Assembly: GCF_004005565.1 (NCBI RefSeq)
Contig: NZ_SADD01000013.1
Coordinates: 1 to 64,000 of the forward strand
Direction of reading: 5' to 3'
Origin: Lujinxingia sediminis
Lineage (GTDB): Bacteria > Myxococcota_A > Bradymonadia > Bradymonadales > Bradymonadaceae
Length of the DNA: 64,000 bases
In this document: positions 36,415 through 46,135 of the stretch, piece by piece
Layout of the letters: every line of letters begins with the position of its first letter
How positions within the stretch are numbered: position 1 is the stretch's first letter
Notes under the pieces: model-generated
Database searches by the model: none
What the model saw: the letters and a program-made list of their open reading frames with translations, nothing else
What the model was told of the DNA's origin: nothing
Made by a program: the position numbers and the translations under genes

Positions 36415-37035
36415 TCAGGAGGCCTCAGCCTGTGCGCGGGCCCGCTCTAGAAGGGGGGAGATCACCAGCGTGGGCAACGTCTCATCGGTCTGCGCGAGCA
36501 GCTCGGCGGTGGCCTTCGGCGCCCCCCGAAGCTGCGAAGCATCGATCTTCGACTGCAGGACCAGACGGCGCTCCGAATCCTCGGCGTCGCGTAACACCAG
36601 CCACACCGGCCAGGGAATCGTCTGCCGGGCGTCGCTCTGGGGGGGAAGCTCCGTGGTCACAATCCGGGCGGTGGGGCGAGTCAGGCGCAGACGTTCGTGG
36701 CCCTGCTCGCTCCAGATCAGCGCCTCATCATCCCATTGAATGCGGCGGGCTACGTTGACCACCCGCATGGACTGCGTCGTAAAGAAGTTGCGCATCACGA
36801 CAAAGAGCACCGTCCAGGTCGCGATCACGCTGAGCGAGAGCCACATCGCAGCTACTGGCTCGTTGGCGACCCCGCGATATGCGCGCAGCGCGGCGATCAG
36901 CACCACCATGACCCCGCAGGACAACCCGGCGATCACCGGGTGGCGTCCGGCAAAGGCCAGCACGCTGCCGATCACCCCTTCGCGCGGGCGCTCCACGGCC
37001 ACGTGGTACACAAGATTGACGGGCTCGTTGCTCAT
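36415..37035 (-). CDS. hypothetical protein with two membrane helices
   Basis: 206 residues from ATG 37035, where GAGAG lies about six bases upstream; the frame is open to 37083. Two hydrophobic helices (VIAGLSCGVMVVLIAAL and SLSVIATWTVLFVVM), then a soluble C-terminal domain with WDDEALIWSEQG. I cannot assign a family. Divergent from the FabH-like gene. Confidence 0.6.
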   Translation of the reverse strand: MSNEPVNLVYHVAVERPREGVIGSVLAFAGRHPVIAGLSCGVMVVLIAALRAYRGVANEPVAAMWLSLSVIATWTVLFVVMRNFFTTQSMRVVNVARRIQWDDEALIWSEQGHERLRLTRPTARIVTTELPPQSDARQTIPWPVWLVLRDAEDSERRLVLQSKIDASQLRGAPKATAELLAQTDETLPTLVISPLLERARAQAEAS

Positions 37036-37258
37036 AGAAACTCTCGGTCGTGCCGGCAGCTCGATGAGAGGCTGGCCGGCCAAAGCGTTGCGTCGATCCC
37101 TTCAACGGGAGGTGGAAGCCCGTCGTCAACGCGGTTATTCTCACACTGTGATGCCCGACCTCGCGGCGAGTCCAACTCGCCGGATCGCGCGCAGATGAAC
37201 CTTGCACCGCGCGCCTCACGGGGCAAGCCTCTTGACCTTCTCAACGATGATCGACGCG

Positions 37259-38272
37259 ATGAGTACGCAACCTTCAGGCGCACGGATCAGTGGCAGTGGC
37301 CGCGCCCTGGGCGCGCGCTGCATCACCAACGCCGAGTTGGCCGCCGTACTGGAGTCCTCCGACGACTGGATCGTCCAGCGCACGGGCATCCGCACCCGCT
37401 ACTTTATTGAGCCCGGCCAGTCCAACACCTCACTGGCACTCGAAGCCTCCCGCGCCGCCCTCGATAACGCGGCGCTCAACGCATCGGAGCTCGACGCGAT
37501 CGTCTTTGCCACCCTCTCGCCAGACATGGTCTTCCCGGGGAACGGCGTGCTTTTGCAGGAGGCCCTGGGCGTCGCCCCCATTCCCGCGCTCGATGTCCGC
37601 AATCAGTGTTCGGGCTTTCTCTACGCGCTCTCGGTGGCCGGCGCCTGGATTCGAAGTGGCATGTATCGCCGGGTGCTCGTCGTGGGCAGCGAGGTTCATT
37701 CCACCGGTCTCGACTTGAGTCCGCAGGGGCGCGCGGTGTCGATTCTCTTTGGCGACGGAGCGGGCGCGGTGGTGGTTGAGGCCGCTGACACCCGGGTTCA
37801 AGAGGGCGGGGCGCTTGAGGCAGTGCGCCTGGGCGCCGATGGCAGCGGGGCTCGATTGCTTTTCTGCGATCGCCCCGGTGCCGCTCACCACCCCAGTATC
37901 ACCAGCGAAGATCTTGAGGCCGGCCGCCACTACGCGCAGATGGAAGGCCGTCAGGTCTTTCGCCGTGCCGTAGAACTGCTCAGCCAGGAGATCGGCGCGC
38001 TCATCGCCCGGCACCGCCTCGACCCGCAACGCGCCGTGCTGGTGGCCCACCAGTCCAACCGTCGGATCAATGAGCTCGTTGCCGAGCGCACCGGCATCCC
38101 CGAGGATCGCGTCCTGCACACCATCGAGCAGTGGGGAAACACCACCGCTGGCAGCATCCCGATGGCCCTGGACCTGGCGCGTCGCGAGGGGCGGATGGCT
38201 TCGGGCGACCCCGTGATCATGGCCGCCTTTGGCAGCGGTCTGACCTGGGGCACCACGCTGATGTGGGGATAA
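37259..38272 (+). CDS. beta-ketoacyl-ACP synthase III-like (FabH)
   Basis: 337 residues from ATG 37259; ATGs at 37247 and 37202 are possible, and none has a clear ribosome site. The triad of the family is visible: Cys117 (NQCSGF), His264 (AHQSN) and Asn294 (WGNTTAG). The enzyme condenses an acyl-CoA with malonyl-ACP to start fatty acid or a related chain. No ACP, transacylase or other fatty-acid gene lies nearby, so it may serve a special pathway. A bidirectional terminator follows. Confidence 0.85.
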   Translation: MSTQPSGARISGSGRALGARCITNAELAAVLESSDDWIVQRTGIRTRYFIEPGQSNTSLALEASRAALDNAALNASELDAIVFATLSPDMVFPGNGVLLQEALGVAPIPALDVRNQCSGFLYALSVAGAWIRSGMYRRVLVVGSEVHSTGLDLSPQGRAVSILFGDGAGAVVVEAADTRVQEGGALEAVRLGADGSGARLLFCDRPGAAHHPSITSEDLEAGRHYAQMEGRQVFRRAVELLSQEIGALIARHRLDPQRAVLVAHQSNRRINELVAERTGIPEDRVLHTIEQWGNTTAGSIPMALDLARREGRMASGDPVIMAAFGSGLTWGTTLMWG

Positions 38273-38306
38273 AAAAAGACGGCACCACTGAGGTGTGGTG
38301 CCGTCT
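38271..38306. terminator. bidirectional intrinsic terminator
   Basis: 11-bp stem 38277-38287 with 38296-38306, flanked by seven A on the left (T run for the minus strand) and a T-rich right side. It sits between the convergent FabH-like gene and the lipoprotein gene ending at 38335. Confidence 0.85.
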
Positions 38307-38334
38307 AAGGTGGTGTTTGTTTTGGCGTTTTTCC

Positions 38335-39717
38335 CTATTCGTCGAAGGTGCTTACGCCCGAGTAGTATACGATCTCAAGGTAGGGACCGACCCGATCGAT
38401 GCCCGGGAGCCCGGTGAGATCGTCGCTGCAACCCTGGTCGACCACCGCCCGATGCATCCCGCGCACAAGCTCCAGCCTTCGACTCGACTCGCTGCCCAGC
38501 GCGACCGTCTCCCCGGCGACCACATCCAGTGTCCCGGTTGAGGTCGCCAGGGCCAGGGTCAAGGGCGCGCTGATCTGAAGGCATGCGCTGCTCTCACGCG
38601 TCACCTCGCAGCCCTCGCTCAGTCGTGTGCTGTAGTCCAGCGCCAGATGGGAGGGTAAGCTGTAGCCGCGCACCACATCGATCGTCTCCACCTCCAAAAT
38701 GTCCCCGTTCTGATTCTCGCGACGCAGATCGATGGAGATATTCGCATACGTGACTTCGCCATCGCCGTTGGGCGCGGCGATGTCGACAAAAAACTGCACA
38801 AAGAGCGGGTTCAAGTCACTGTTGGGTGCCAGCCGGCTGGCCAGACGCTCGCTGCCGCAGATCTGCCAGTTGCGATCTTCGGCGGGACTCTGGAGCGCCA
38901 CATCATAACAGCCAGCCTCGTCCGAGGGATGGACCGAGAGCACCTGCCATTCACGCTCACTCGGGGGGTAACTCCAACGCAGCGACGAGCCGGCGATCCC
39001 CGTGGAACAACTCCCCTGATCAACCGCTTCGCTCAGGGGGGTCTCAAGGATCGACGTGCCCTCCCAGGAGCTTAATTCGACCTCGTCTCCAACCACCTCC
39101 CAGGCATAGACCGCCCCGGCAGGAGCCGAGAGCGCCTCGGCCTGCTCGGCCTCAGTGCACGTGCTCAACTCTCCGCTGCACGGGCGGCTGCGCCAGGTGC
39201 GCCGCTCGGAGAGCGGCGTCTCGGAGTAGTCCGCGGTGAGTACCACCGTGTTCTCTCCGGTTGGAATATCGGCGGGGGCGTCCACATCCCGATAGAACGA
39301 CTTGGTGGCAAGCCCGAAGGGCCAGGACACCGCCACATCGGCGACGCGACCATCGGAAGTCCGTACCACGCTGAGACGGCACCCGGCCGAGCCCTGCGAG
39401 GAACTCCAGCTATAGAGACGGGTCTCCTGGCCGGAATAGAGCCGCTCAATCGAGATGCTGCTCATCAGGTGTTCGTTGCGCAGAAACTCGGAGATGCGAC
39501 CCGAGACAAGCTCGCAGTCCACGACAAGCTCACTGCGCAGCGGCTGAACATGGAGCGGCACAACATCGTGCGTGCGGTTGTAAACGGAGACCTGAGTCTC
39601 CTCCGGCTCACCGAGCCCCTCAACGCCTCGGGGCTCCTGTCCACATCCAGACGTCAGCAGCGCGCCCCCCCAGATCAGCGCCGCCACGAGTTGCTTTTGA
39701 GTCTGAGGGGCGCTCAC
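38335..39717 (-). CDS. hypothetical lipoprotein with several Cys
   Basis: 460 residues with lipobox TSGC (Cys near 25). About ten Cys follow, suggesting disulfides in an exported protein. No enzymatic motif. Its ATG overlaps the stop of the 1370-residue FG-GAP protein (ATGA), so the pair is probably one operon read rightward to leftward and the lipoprotein may anchor or accompany the larger surface protein. The gene ends in a terminator. Confidence 0.7.
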   Translation of the reverse strand: MSAPQTQKQLVAALIWGGALLTSGCGQEPRGVEGLGEPEETQVSVYNRTHDVVPLHVQPLRSELVVDCELVSGRISEFLRNEHLMSSISIERLYSGQETRLYSWSSSQGSAGCRLSVVRTSDGRVADVAVSWPFGLATKSFYRDVDAPADIPTGENTVVLTADYSETPLSERRTWRSRPCSGELSTCTEAEQAEALSAPAGAVYAWEVVGDEVELSSWEGTSILETPLSEAVDQGSCSTGIAGSSLRWSYPPSEREWQVLSVHPSDEAGCYDVALQSPAEDRNWQICGSERLASRLAPNSDLNPLFVQFFVDIAAPNGDGEVTYANISIDLRRENQNGDILEVETIDVVRGYSLPSHLALDYSTRLSEGCEVTRESSACLQISAPLTLALATSTGTLDVVAGETVALGSESSRRLELVRGMHRAVVDQGCSDDLTGLPGIDRVGPYLEIVYYSGVSTFDE

Positions 39718-42700
39718 AGCCCGGCCTCACGTCGACGCCACCACATCAGCCCCATCGCCGCAGCGAAGAGGAAGAAGCCCGCATCGCCCTGCTGTGAGCT
39801 GGAGCTGCATGCGCAGCCCGACCCGGCGAGGCTGCCGCGAAGTGCCGAGAGGTCATCGGCATCGCCGGCATCATCAAGACCGGCGTCGTCACCGGCGTCC
39901 ACGCCCACATCATCACCGGCGTCGTCGCCGGCGTCAGGCCCAGGCTCCACCGGAATGTCCACAGGCTCCACAACCACCTCATGCACCTCGCGGGGGCTGT
40001 TGGCCATGCCGTCGCTGACAATCAGCCCGAAGCGGTAGATCGTCGTCTCCGTGAGCGTCTCGGGGAAGGTCACGTTGACCGCGCTCTCCCGATCGGTCTG
40101 CGAGATGGTCGGGAAGGGCTGACCATCGACCAGGCTCCACTGGTACGAGGCGATCGCATCGCCGTCCGGATCGCTGGAGCCAACCCCGTCGAGCAGGATC
40201 GTCGCTCCGGCGTTCGCTTCGCCAGGGCCTTCAATCAGCGCCACCGGCGGGCGGTTCTCATCGTTGGTCACGCGCACCTCGGTGGTGTCCGGCTCGCTAT
40301 CGAACTCGCCATCGCTGACCACCAGCTCAAAGATCAGGACCAGCTCTTCGCCAGCCTCCAGCACCGGTGCCACAAACATCGGGGCGGCCGAGCTGGCGTC
40401 GTCAAGCTCCACCGTCGGACCCTCGATCTGGGTCCAGGCAAAGCTCAGCTCATCCTCGTCCGGGTCGCTACTGGCGGTGCCGTCGAGGGTGACATCAGCC
40501 TCACTGCCCACCATCTGGTCGCTTCCGGCGTCAGCCTCCGGGGCGCGGTTTTCGGTGGAGCACTCGCCAATCTCATTGCAGTAGGCGCCGTCTGCGCACG
40601 CTTCATCGCTATCACAGCTGGTCTGGCAGGAGCCGGTGTCGCAGCGGAAGGGCGCGCAGTCGATAACGGTACCGGCCGCACACGCGCCGCTCACACACTG
40701 CCCCGCACCCACCAGCTCCGTTTCGCTCTGGCAGAAGGGGGCCTGGCAGTTCAGCCCGTCGGGCACGTCGGCATAGGTACAGCCATCCTCCGCGTCGCAA
40801 CTTCCTACCGTGCAGGGGTTACTGTCATCACAGGTCACCGGGGCGCTGGCCTGGCAGACACCGCTCTCACAGACGCCGCTGGTGCACACGGTACCGGTGT
40901 CACAGCTGCTTCCATCGGCCAGGGGCGCGGTCTCACAGGCTCCCGTTTGCGGGTTGCATACGCCCGTCGCGCAGGCGCTGCCTTCGGCGCTGCAGTCCAC
41001 CACCGCGCCCGGCACACAGCTGCCCGCCTGGCAGATGTCGCCGGTGGTGCAGAGGTTATTGTCGTCGCAGGACGTCCCGGTCTGCGGCTGGGTCGGCACA
41101 CAGGCGCGCGCCGCGTTGGAGCAGACCACACCACCGTAGCACTGCGAGGTTTCGCACACCCGCGCCTCACCAGCCTGGCACTGACCGACGGCGTTGCAGG
41201 TGTCGTTGATCGTGCAGAAGAGATCGTTGTCGCAGGCGGTGCCGGCGGCCTTCGGGCTCCAGTCGGTGGTCGACTGGGCAGGGTCGCAGACAAAGCACTC
41301 CGCCGAGGGGTTGGTGGTGCCGGCCGGGTAGCAGCTTTCCTGAATCAGGCAGCCCCGGGTCACCGGATGGGTACAGGCACCATCCTCGCAGACGTCGCCG
41401 GTGCAGCTCAGGCCGTCGTCTTCACAGGTCGTTCCGTCCATGGGCGAGGTCTCGTTGACGCAGCCGTTGGTCGGATCGCAGCTGTCCTGGGTGCAGGGGT
41501 TGCCGTCGTTGCAGTCGACCTGCGAGCCGGTGCACTGACCGGCCTGGCAGGTGGCGATGGTGCAGGAGTCGGAGTCATCGCCACACACCATCCCGTCGGG
41601 GGCCGGGGACCAGTCCGTGGTGGACTGGCCGGGGGCGCAGACCTCACAGGTATTATTCGGGTTGAAGTCACCGGCGGTGTAATAGGTTCCGCCGATGAAG
41701 CAGTTGACGCGGCCGGGGTACAAAAAGATCTGTCCACCGTTGGTGATCAGACCGTCGTAGGAGCGGGCACCCACCAGGAGCTCGTCGCTGCCATCGCCAG
41801 TAAGGTCGGGGATCGCGCGCACCGAGATGCCAAATTCGGAGCCCGCCTGGCCCGAGAGGAGCGTCCAGTCGGGCGTGTTCATCAGGCCGGATGGCGAGCC
41901 CAGATAGACCAGCACGCCGCCCTCGGCGACCCCGGCTTCGTTTCGCAGGTTGTAGGCGCCCACGGCCAGGTCGCGGTGGCCATCGTTATTGAAGTCACCG
42001 TTGGCAGCGATGCGCTGACCAAAACGTGCGCCGGCGTGCGGAGCGTCGACCGTCCAGACCTGCTGGTAGGCGCTGCTTGCGGTGTCCCACTCATAGATCG
42101 AGACCGAGCCGAAGCCGCCTCCGCCTCCACCGGCACCGACGACCAGGGCGTCGATGCGACGTCCGTTGATTCGGGTACCGGTGGGGCTGGGCATGGTATC
42201 CAGGCTGACCCCGAAGCTGCTGCCGCTGTTAGGGCCGTTGATGCGAGTGGGGGGCAGGGCGATCGCGTTGCTGGCGTCATGGTCAAAGATGAACACGGCG
42301 CCGGTGAAGCCCGAGGGGTAGGGCGTACCCACCGCGAAGCTGTCGCAGGTCGAGGAGGAGCCGCGGGTGTCGGGAAGGGTCTGAACGGTCCACCCCAGCG
42401 CGAGCCCCTGAGTGTTTTCCTGGTAGCGAAAGCCCGGTGCCGACTCGTAGGTGCCGCTGGCGGCATCGTGGTGGTAGATCTGAACCTCGCCGGCCACCTG
42501 GTGCGTGGTCCCGCCAACGGTAGCGGCCTGGCTGGGAGCGCCCACCAGCAAATCATCCTGACCGTTGCAGTCGTAGTCGCCTACGCTGATCGAACGCCCA
42601 AGGCCTGCCAGAGTCGGCGACTCTCGAGACCAGACCAGTGGCGAGGGGTTAAGCGCACCCGAGGCGCACTCAAAGGGCCGGAACATCAGCACGCGTCCGA

Positions 42701-43826
42701 AGCCGCCGTTGTAACCCGGCGAGCCGACCACGAGTTCGTCGCAGCCGTCCTCGTTGGCATCGCCGCTGATCGAGAGTCCGATGCTGAGCTGCTCGTTGGG
42801 CTCGTCTCCGACGACCACAAACCCGGCGGTGTTTCCAAAGCCGTTGGCGTTGCCCAGATAGACCAGCGCACGCCCCTGCAGGTTGTGACTCACCGAGTAG
42901 TCGTGCTGGCTGATGGCAATGTCGGCCACGCCGTCGCCGTTGACATCACCGGGGTGGCTGATGCTGTCGGCAAACTTGGAGCCGGGCTGTGTGGAGGAGC
43001 CCTCCCAGATCGGCTGGCTCGCCAGAGGGTCGATCGTCAGCGGGTAAACCGCGTCGCGATCATCGACCTCAAACCAGAAGCGGGAATCATCGCTCGCAAG
43101 ACGGACCGGCACCTCGTTATGGCGTGCATCGTAGGCGATGACTCCCGACCAACGAAAGACCACCTCCCCGTCATGCAGAACTTCCAGGTCGCCCTTATCG
43201 CTCTGGTAGGTCTTCATCCGCCCATGGTGAGCGAAATCCACGCGCACCGGCCCCTTGCCGCGGGGAGGCTCCGAGAGTGTGGTAAAAAGTTTGAGCCCGG
43301 TGGCGCGATGCTCCAGGCTCACGCGCACGCCCCCGGCGTACTCCAGATGGGCCTCGGAGCTATCTTGAAGGCGTCCCTCCACCTTGCCCACATCAACGGT
43401 CGTGTCACCTCGGCCCACCCCCGCCAGTGCGAAATGATAGTCCCAGTTCTGGACCATCGGCTTCCCGCTGGCATAGAGCCCCGGCGTCGGCTCGATCGTG
43501 ATCTCGCCGTCTGACCCGATGGTGACATCGCCAAGGGCCAGTACCGTCGCCTCCAGGCCTTCGGCAGTCGCATCGAAACCCTGAGGCCAGGCCGCTGCCA
43601 GCTCCTCGGGCGGGGCCATCGCTTTGAAATGGCTGCTCATCTCGGGGCGGTATGTCTCCCCCGGCGTCCCATACTCATTCTGCGCTTGAACGCGCGTGGT
43701 GATTGCATCTCCTTCATCACCGCTGCAGGCGCTCACGGCCATAAGCAACGCCATCGCAATCATAGGAGCTCGCCTGGGGGCGAGTCTCCGACATGCATGT
43801 ACAGATTCCGTCATTGTGTTTTCCAT
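39714..43826 (-). CDS. large surface protein: FG-GAP, Cys-rich and PKD regions, MYXO-CTERM-like tail
   Basis: 1370 residues from ATG 43826 (43814 is an alternative). It has a lipoprotein-like start (VSAC). Residues about 270-720 hold FG-GAP repeats (DVNGDGVADIAIS and similar). About 725-1075 is a run of Cys-rich repeats with CDDNNLCTTGD-like units. Two PKD/Ig-like domains follow (NRAPEADAGSDQM... and NRPPVALIEGPGEA...), then an Asp/Gly linker and a C-terminal GSGCACSSS, hydrophobic helix and RRREAG tail, resembling MYXO-CTERM sorting signals. Cell-surface adhesin or receptor type. Coupled to the lipoprotein downstream. Confidence 0.85.
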   Translation of the reverse strand: MENTMTESVHACRRLAPRRAPMIAMALLMAVSACSGDEGDAITTRVQAQNEYGTPGETYRPEMSSHFKAMAPPEELAAAWPQGFDATAEGLEATVLALGDVTIGSDGEITIEPTPGLYASGKPMVQNWDYHFALAGVGRGDTTVDVGKVEGRLQDSSEAHLEYAGGVRVSLEHRATGLKLFTTLSEPPRGKGPVRVDFAHHGRMKTYQSDKGDLEVLHDGEVVFRWSGVIAYDARHNEVPVRLASDDSRFWFEVDDRDAVYPLTIDPLASQPIWEGSSTQPGSKFADSISHPGDVNGDGVADIAISQHDYSVSHNLQGRALVYLGNANGFGNTAGFVVVGDEPNEQLSIGLSISGDANEDGCDELVVGSPGYNGGFGRVLMFRPFECASGALNPSPLVWSRESPTLAGLGRSISVGDYDCNGQDDLLVGAPSQAATVGGTTHQVAGEVQIYHHDAASGTYESAPGFRYQENTQGLALGWTVQTLPDTRGSSSTCDSFAVGTPYPSGFTGAVFIFDHDASNAIALPPTRINGPNSGSSFGVSLDTMPSPTGTRINGRRIDALVVGAGGGGGGFGSVSIYEWDTASSAYQQVWTVDAPHAGARFGQRIAANGDFNNDGHRDLAVGAYNLRNEAGVAEGGVLVYLGSPSGLMNTPDWTLLSGQAGSEFGISVRAIPDLTGDGSDELLVGARSYDGLITNGGQIFLYPGRVNCFIGGTYYTAGDFNPNNTCEVCAPGQSTTDWSPAPDGMVCGDDSDSCTIATCQAGQCTGSQVDCNDGNPCTQDSCDPTNGCVNETSPMDGTTCEDDGLSCTGDVCEDGACTHPVTRGCLIQESCYPAGTTNPSAECFVCDPAQSTTDWSPKAAGTACDNDLFCTINDTCNAVGQCQAGEARVCETSQCYGGVVCSNAARACVPTQPQTGTSCDDNNLCTTGDICQAGSCVPGAVVDCSAEGSACATGVCNPQTGACETAPLADGSSCDTGTVCTSGVCESGVCQASAPVTCDDSNPCTVGSCDAEDGCTYADVPDGLNCQAPFCQSETELVGAGQCVSGACAAGTVIDCAPFRCDTGSCQTSCDSDEACADGAYCNEIGECSTENRAPEADAGSDQMVGSEADVTLDGTASSDPDEDELSFAWTQIEGPTVELDDASSAAPMFVAPVLEAGEELVLIFELVVSDGEFDSEPDTTEVRVTNDENRPPVALIEGPGEANAGATILLDGVGSSDPDGDAIASYQWSLVDGQPFPTISQTDRESAVNVTFPETLTETTIYRFGLIVSDGMANSPREVHEVVVEPVDIPVEPGPDAGDDAGDDVGVDAGDDAGLDDAGDADDLSALRGSLAGSGCACSSSSQQGDAGFFLFAAAMGLMWWRRREAGL

Positions 43827-43967
43827 ATGTTTGTGGGCCTGCTTCAGATCATCGCGTGTCGACAGTACCTTGAGAACGCTCTATGGGGCTCCGGCTGGCA
43901 TGAGCTGAGTACACATCCTGCACGTGCGCACTTGCCGAGCTTCGCCGAGACTACGTAGACTTGATCC

Positions 43968-43984
43968 GCGCTTCAAATAAGCGC
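43968..43984. promoter_or_regulatory. small palindrome upstream of the lasso cluster
   Basis: GCGCTT, five bases, AAGCGC, 38 bases before the cyclase ATG and just after a TTGATC box at 43961. Could be an operator or a chance hairpin. The 195-base gap between 43827 and 44021 must hold divergent promoters, but I see no clear pair. Confidence 0.25.
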
Positions 43985-44021
43985 AGTTCGCCACCATTTG
44001 CGGGTAGAGTAGGCCAAACGC

Positions 44022-45734
44022 ATGAGTGCGCAAGAGAAAGTTCCGCTGAAGGCGACGCTTCCAGGCGCTATCCTGCCCGTCGGCGATCTCCTCATTCAGG
44101 GGCATTGTGGCACCCCGGAGATCCTCGTCAGCGGGCCGGCCGTCTATCAGCTCGCGCTGATCGCGCAGGACAACTCCGGCTGGCTCTGCATTCTGGGGCC
44201 TCCATCTGCGGGTGACCCCCTGCTGGACCCGACGTTACCGATGCATGAGCGCATCGCCCGACTGCACCATCTGACGTCGCGTAGCCATCATGCCCGGGGG
44301 CTGGCTCAACTTCCCGACCTGGGAGTGGCAGTGGCCCTGCGATGGGACGCACGGCGTCGCGAACTCAGCGTGCGCAGAGATGCCTTCGGGCGCGTTCCCC
44401 TGGTGCACTCGAAGCACCCGGAGCAGGTGGCTGAGGGGGGCCTTGTCAGTACTCGCCCGGTCTTACTGGCTCCCTTCTCAGCACCTCTTCGGCCACCAGA
44501 CGCCTGGCACTACTTCTCCCGCGCTCAAGACGCGCCTCTCCGAGACGACTTCTGGCCCGGAGTTCAACGTTTTTTCCCCGGCGAGGAGCGACGCTTTGTC
44601 GCGGGAACCTGGGAGACGACGCACAGGCTGTGGAGCCGCAATCGGCACCCGAGGTCGGGGCGCCCGCACGACGACCACGCGGATGAGCGCTTCGCCCAGC
44701 TGCTCGCACACGCCACCCGCGCCGCAATCCGGGAGCCGGGGCCTGTCTTTACGCTGAGCGGTGGCCTCGACTCCACCTCACTGGTCGCGCTGGCTCGTGA
44801 GCAGAAGGGCCATCGCAACCTCGCCACGGCCTCGATGGTGTCATCACGCCATCCCGGCTTTGATGAACGCCCTACCATTGAGACCTTGGTTCATCGGTGG
44901 CGCACGTCGCATCGCTTCGTCGATATCGGAGCTCCCGAACTCTGGTCGCCGCAACGCGCTAACCCGGGCGTTGAAGACTGGGGACCGGTGGTCGTCTGGG
45001 AAGCTCCCTATATGCGCTACTTTTTCGCTACCCTGCGCAAGGGGATGGCCCCCGACACCTGCACCCTCGTCTTCGGGTTCGGGGCCGATCAACTCCTCTT
45101 CGCCAACGAACTTCATTACCTGGAGCAGATCGCAGCTCACGCCACTCCGGAACTTCTCCGCTCCCTTCTCCTCCAGGCCGCAACGCGCCGGCGATGGCGT
45201 CGGGCCGCTCGCGTACTCGCCGCAAGAACGGGACTTCTCACGCGTTGGCGGGCTCGCTTTCGTCCCGACAGCGACCCACGCCAGGGTCTGCTGGAGGGGT
45301 GGAAGTGGGAGGCGTCGATGCGCGCCTTCGAGCGCTACCGCCGGGATCAGGGGGTGCGTCTGGCCTTTCCTTTCCTGCAGCGTGAGCTCTGGGAGACGAT
45401 GCTCGCAAGTTCCCCCGGCGAGCTGCGCCACGGAGGGCTTCCCAAAGCGCATTTGCGTAAGATCCTTCACCACCGCGCTCCCGACGCGCTGACCTTTGCC
45501 CCCAAAGGTGGACTCTTCGACGAGGTCGTCGCCTGCGGACTCCATCGCCTCTTTGCACCGAGCTCGGCCTGCTCACTGTCTCAACAGCCACCCTCGCACT
45601 CGCCATTCACCGCCGAGCAACGACGTGTCGCTCTGGACTGGCTTCGCCAGGGAGCGCCCCCCGAAAAACGCTATGAGGCGGCGGTCACACGCTACCTCAC
45701 CTCGTTCGAATCCTGGCTTCTGACCGTGCAGTAA
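44022..45734 (+). CDS. lasso cyclase, asparagine synthase-like
   Basis: 570 residues. The PP-loop ATP-binding motif SGGLDS is at residues 246-251, and a second family motif GFGADQLLF lies near 355, as in asparagine synthase B. The N-terminal region is glutaminase-like in place but lacks a Cys at residue 2, so it likely does not split glutamine; this is usual for lasso cyclases. Role: activates the side-chain Asp/Glu of the core with ATP and closes the macrolactam. The precursor gene follows 141 bases later. AsnB proper is less likely, given the neighbours. Confidence 0.85.
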   Translation: MSAQEKVPLKATLPGAILPVGDLLIQGHCGTPEILVSGPAVYQLALIAQDNSGWLCILGPPSAGDPLLDPTLPMHERIARLHHLTSRSHHARGLAQLPDLGVAVALRWDARRRELSVRRDAFGRVPLVHSKHPEQVAEGGLVSTRPVLLAPFSAPLRPPDAWHYFSRAQDAPLRDDFWPGVQRFFPGEERRFVAGTWETTHRLWSRNRHPRSGRPHDDHADERFAQLLAHATRAAIREPGPVFTLSGGLDSTSLVALAREQKGHRNLATASMVSSRHPGFDERPTIETLVHRWRTSHRFVDIGAPELWSPQRANPGVEDWGPVVVWEAPYMRYFFATLRKGMAPDTCTLVFGFGADQLLFANELHYLEQIAAHATPELLRSLLLQAATRRRWRRAARVLAARTGLLTRWRARFRPDSDPRQGLLEGWKWEASMRAFERYRRDQGVRLAFPFLQRELWETMLASSPGELRHGGLPKAHLRKILHHRAPDALTFAPKGGLFDEVVACGLHRLFAPSSACSLSQQPPSHSPFTAEQRRVALDWLRQGAPPEKRYEAAVTRYLTSFESWLLTVQ

Positions 45735-45746
45735 AGCGCTGACGGT

Positions 45747-45775
45747 TTGACACGACTTTGTGTTTGGGCCATCCT
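45747..45775 (+). promoter_or_regulatory. possible promoter before the precursor gene
   Basis: TTGACA at 45747-45752 with CATCCT 17 bases later (three of six matches to the -10). It would give the precursor its own transcript, common in RiPP clusters, but the -10 is weak. Confidence 0.25.
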
Positions 45776-45875
45776 CCCCGATGCAAATGTGTACGTTTAT
45801 CTTGCCCACTCACTTTGCCGGCACTCGGCTGGCGCAGTGTAGCCCGGTGCCGGTAGCCGTTGAGAGAAAACGCTT

Positions 45876-46079
45876 ATGTCCCGCAATACATCGACGTCCT
45901 GCTCCGAAGCCAGGCCTTCTGACCAGGTGTCCGACACACGTCCGCCCTCCGATGCTCCTCGTGCGACGTATCAGCCGCCGCAGTTGCAAGAACTCGGGCA
46001 GCTGCGCTCACTTATTCGTGGGTTCAGCGGCCCCGGAAACGACGGCGGCGGAGAAGGCACCGGATTTGGTGATCCCTGA
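45876..46079 (+). CDS. lasso peptide precursor
   Basis: 67 residues. The leader has the YQPPQLQELG motif (Tyr32, Pro35, Leu37, Gly41), which is the YxxPxL...G pattern bound by the RRE protein. Counting as in known lasso precursors, the residue two before the core is Ile47 (usually Thr) and the core starts at Gly49: GFSGPGNDGGGEGTGFGDP, 19 residues. Asp56 is core position 8, giving a predicted Gly1-Asp8 ring. Tail: Gly-rich with one bulky residue, Phe16. Start ATG 45876 has GAGAG about ten bases upstream. The precursor being second in the cluster is unusual but seen. Confidence 0.75.
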   Translation: MSRNTSTSCSEARPSDQVSDTRPPSDAPRATYQPPQLQELGQLRSLIRGFSGPGNDGGGEGTGFGDP

Positions 46080-46135
46080 GATCGCCTCATCAGGGTCTGC
46101 GACGTTGACCCGCTTGCCCCACACCGGAGGGTGTA

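Noticed and set aside
39981-43514. 1177-codon open frame on the plus strand
   Set aside because: Antisense to the FG-GAP/PKD protein gene; no domain-like sequence.
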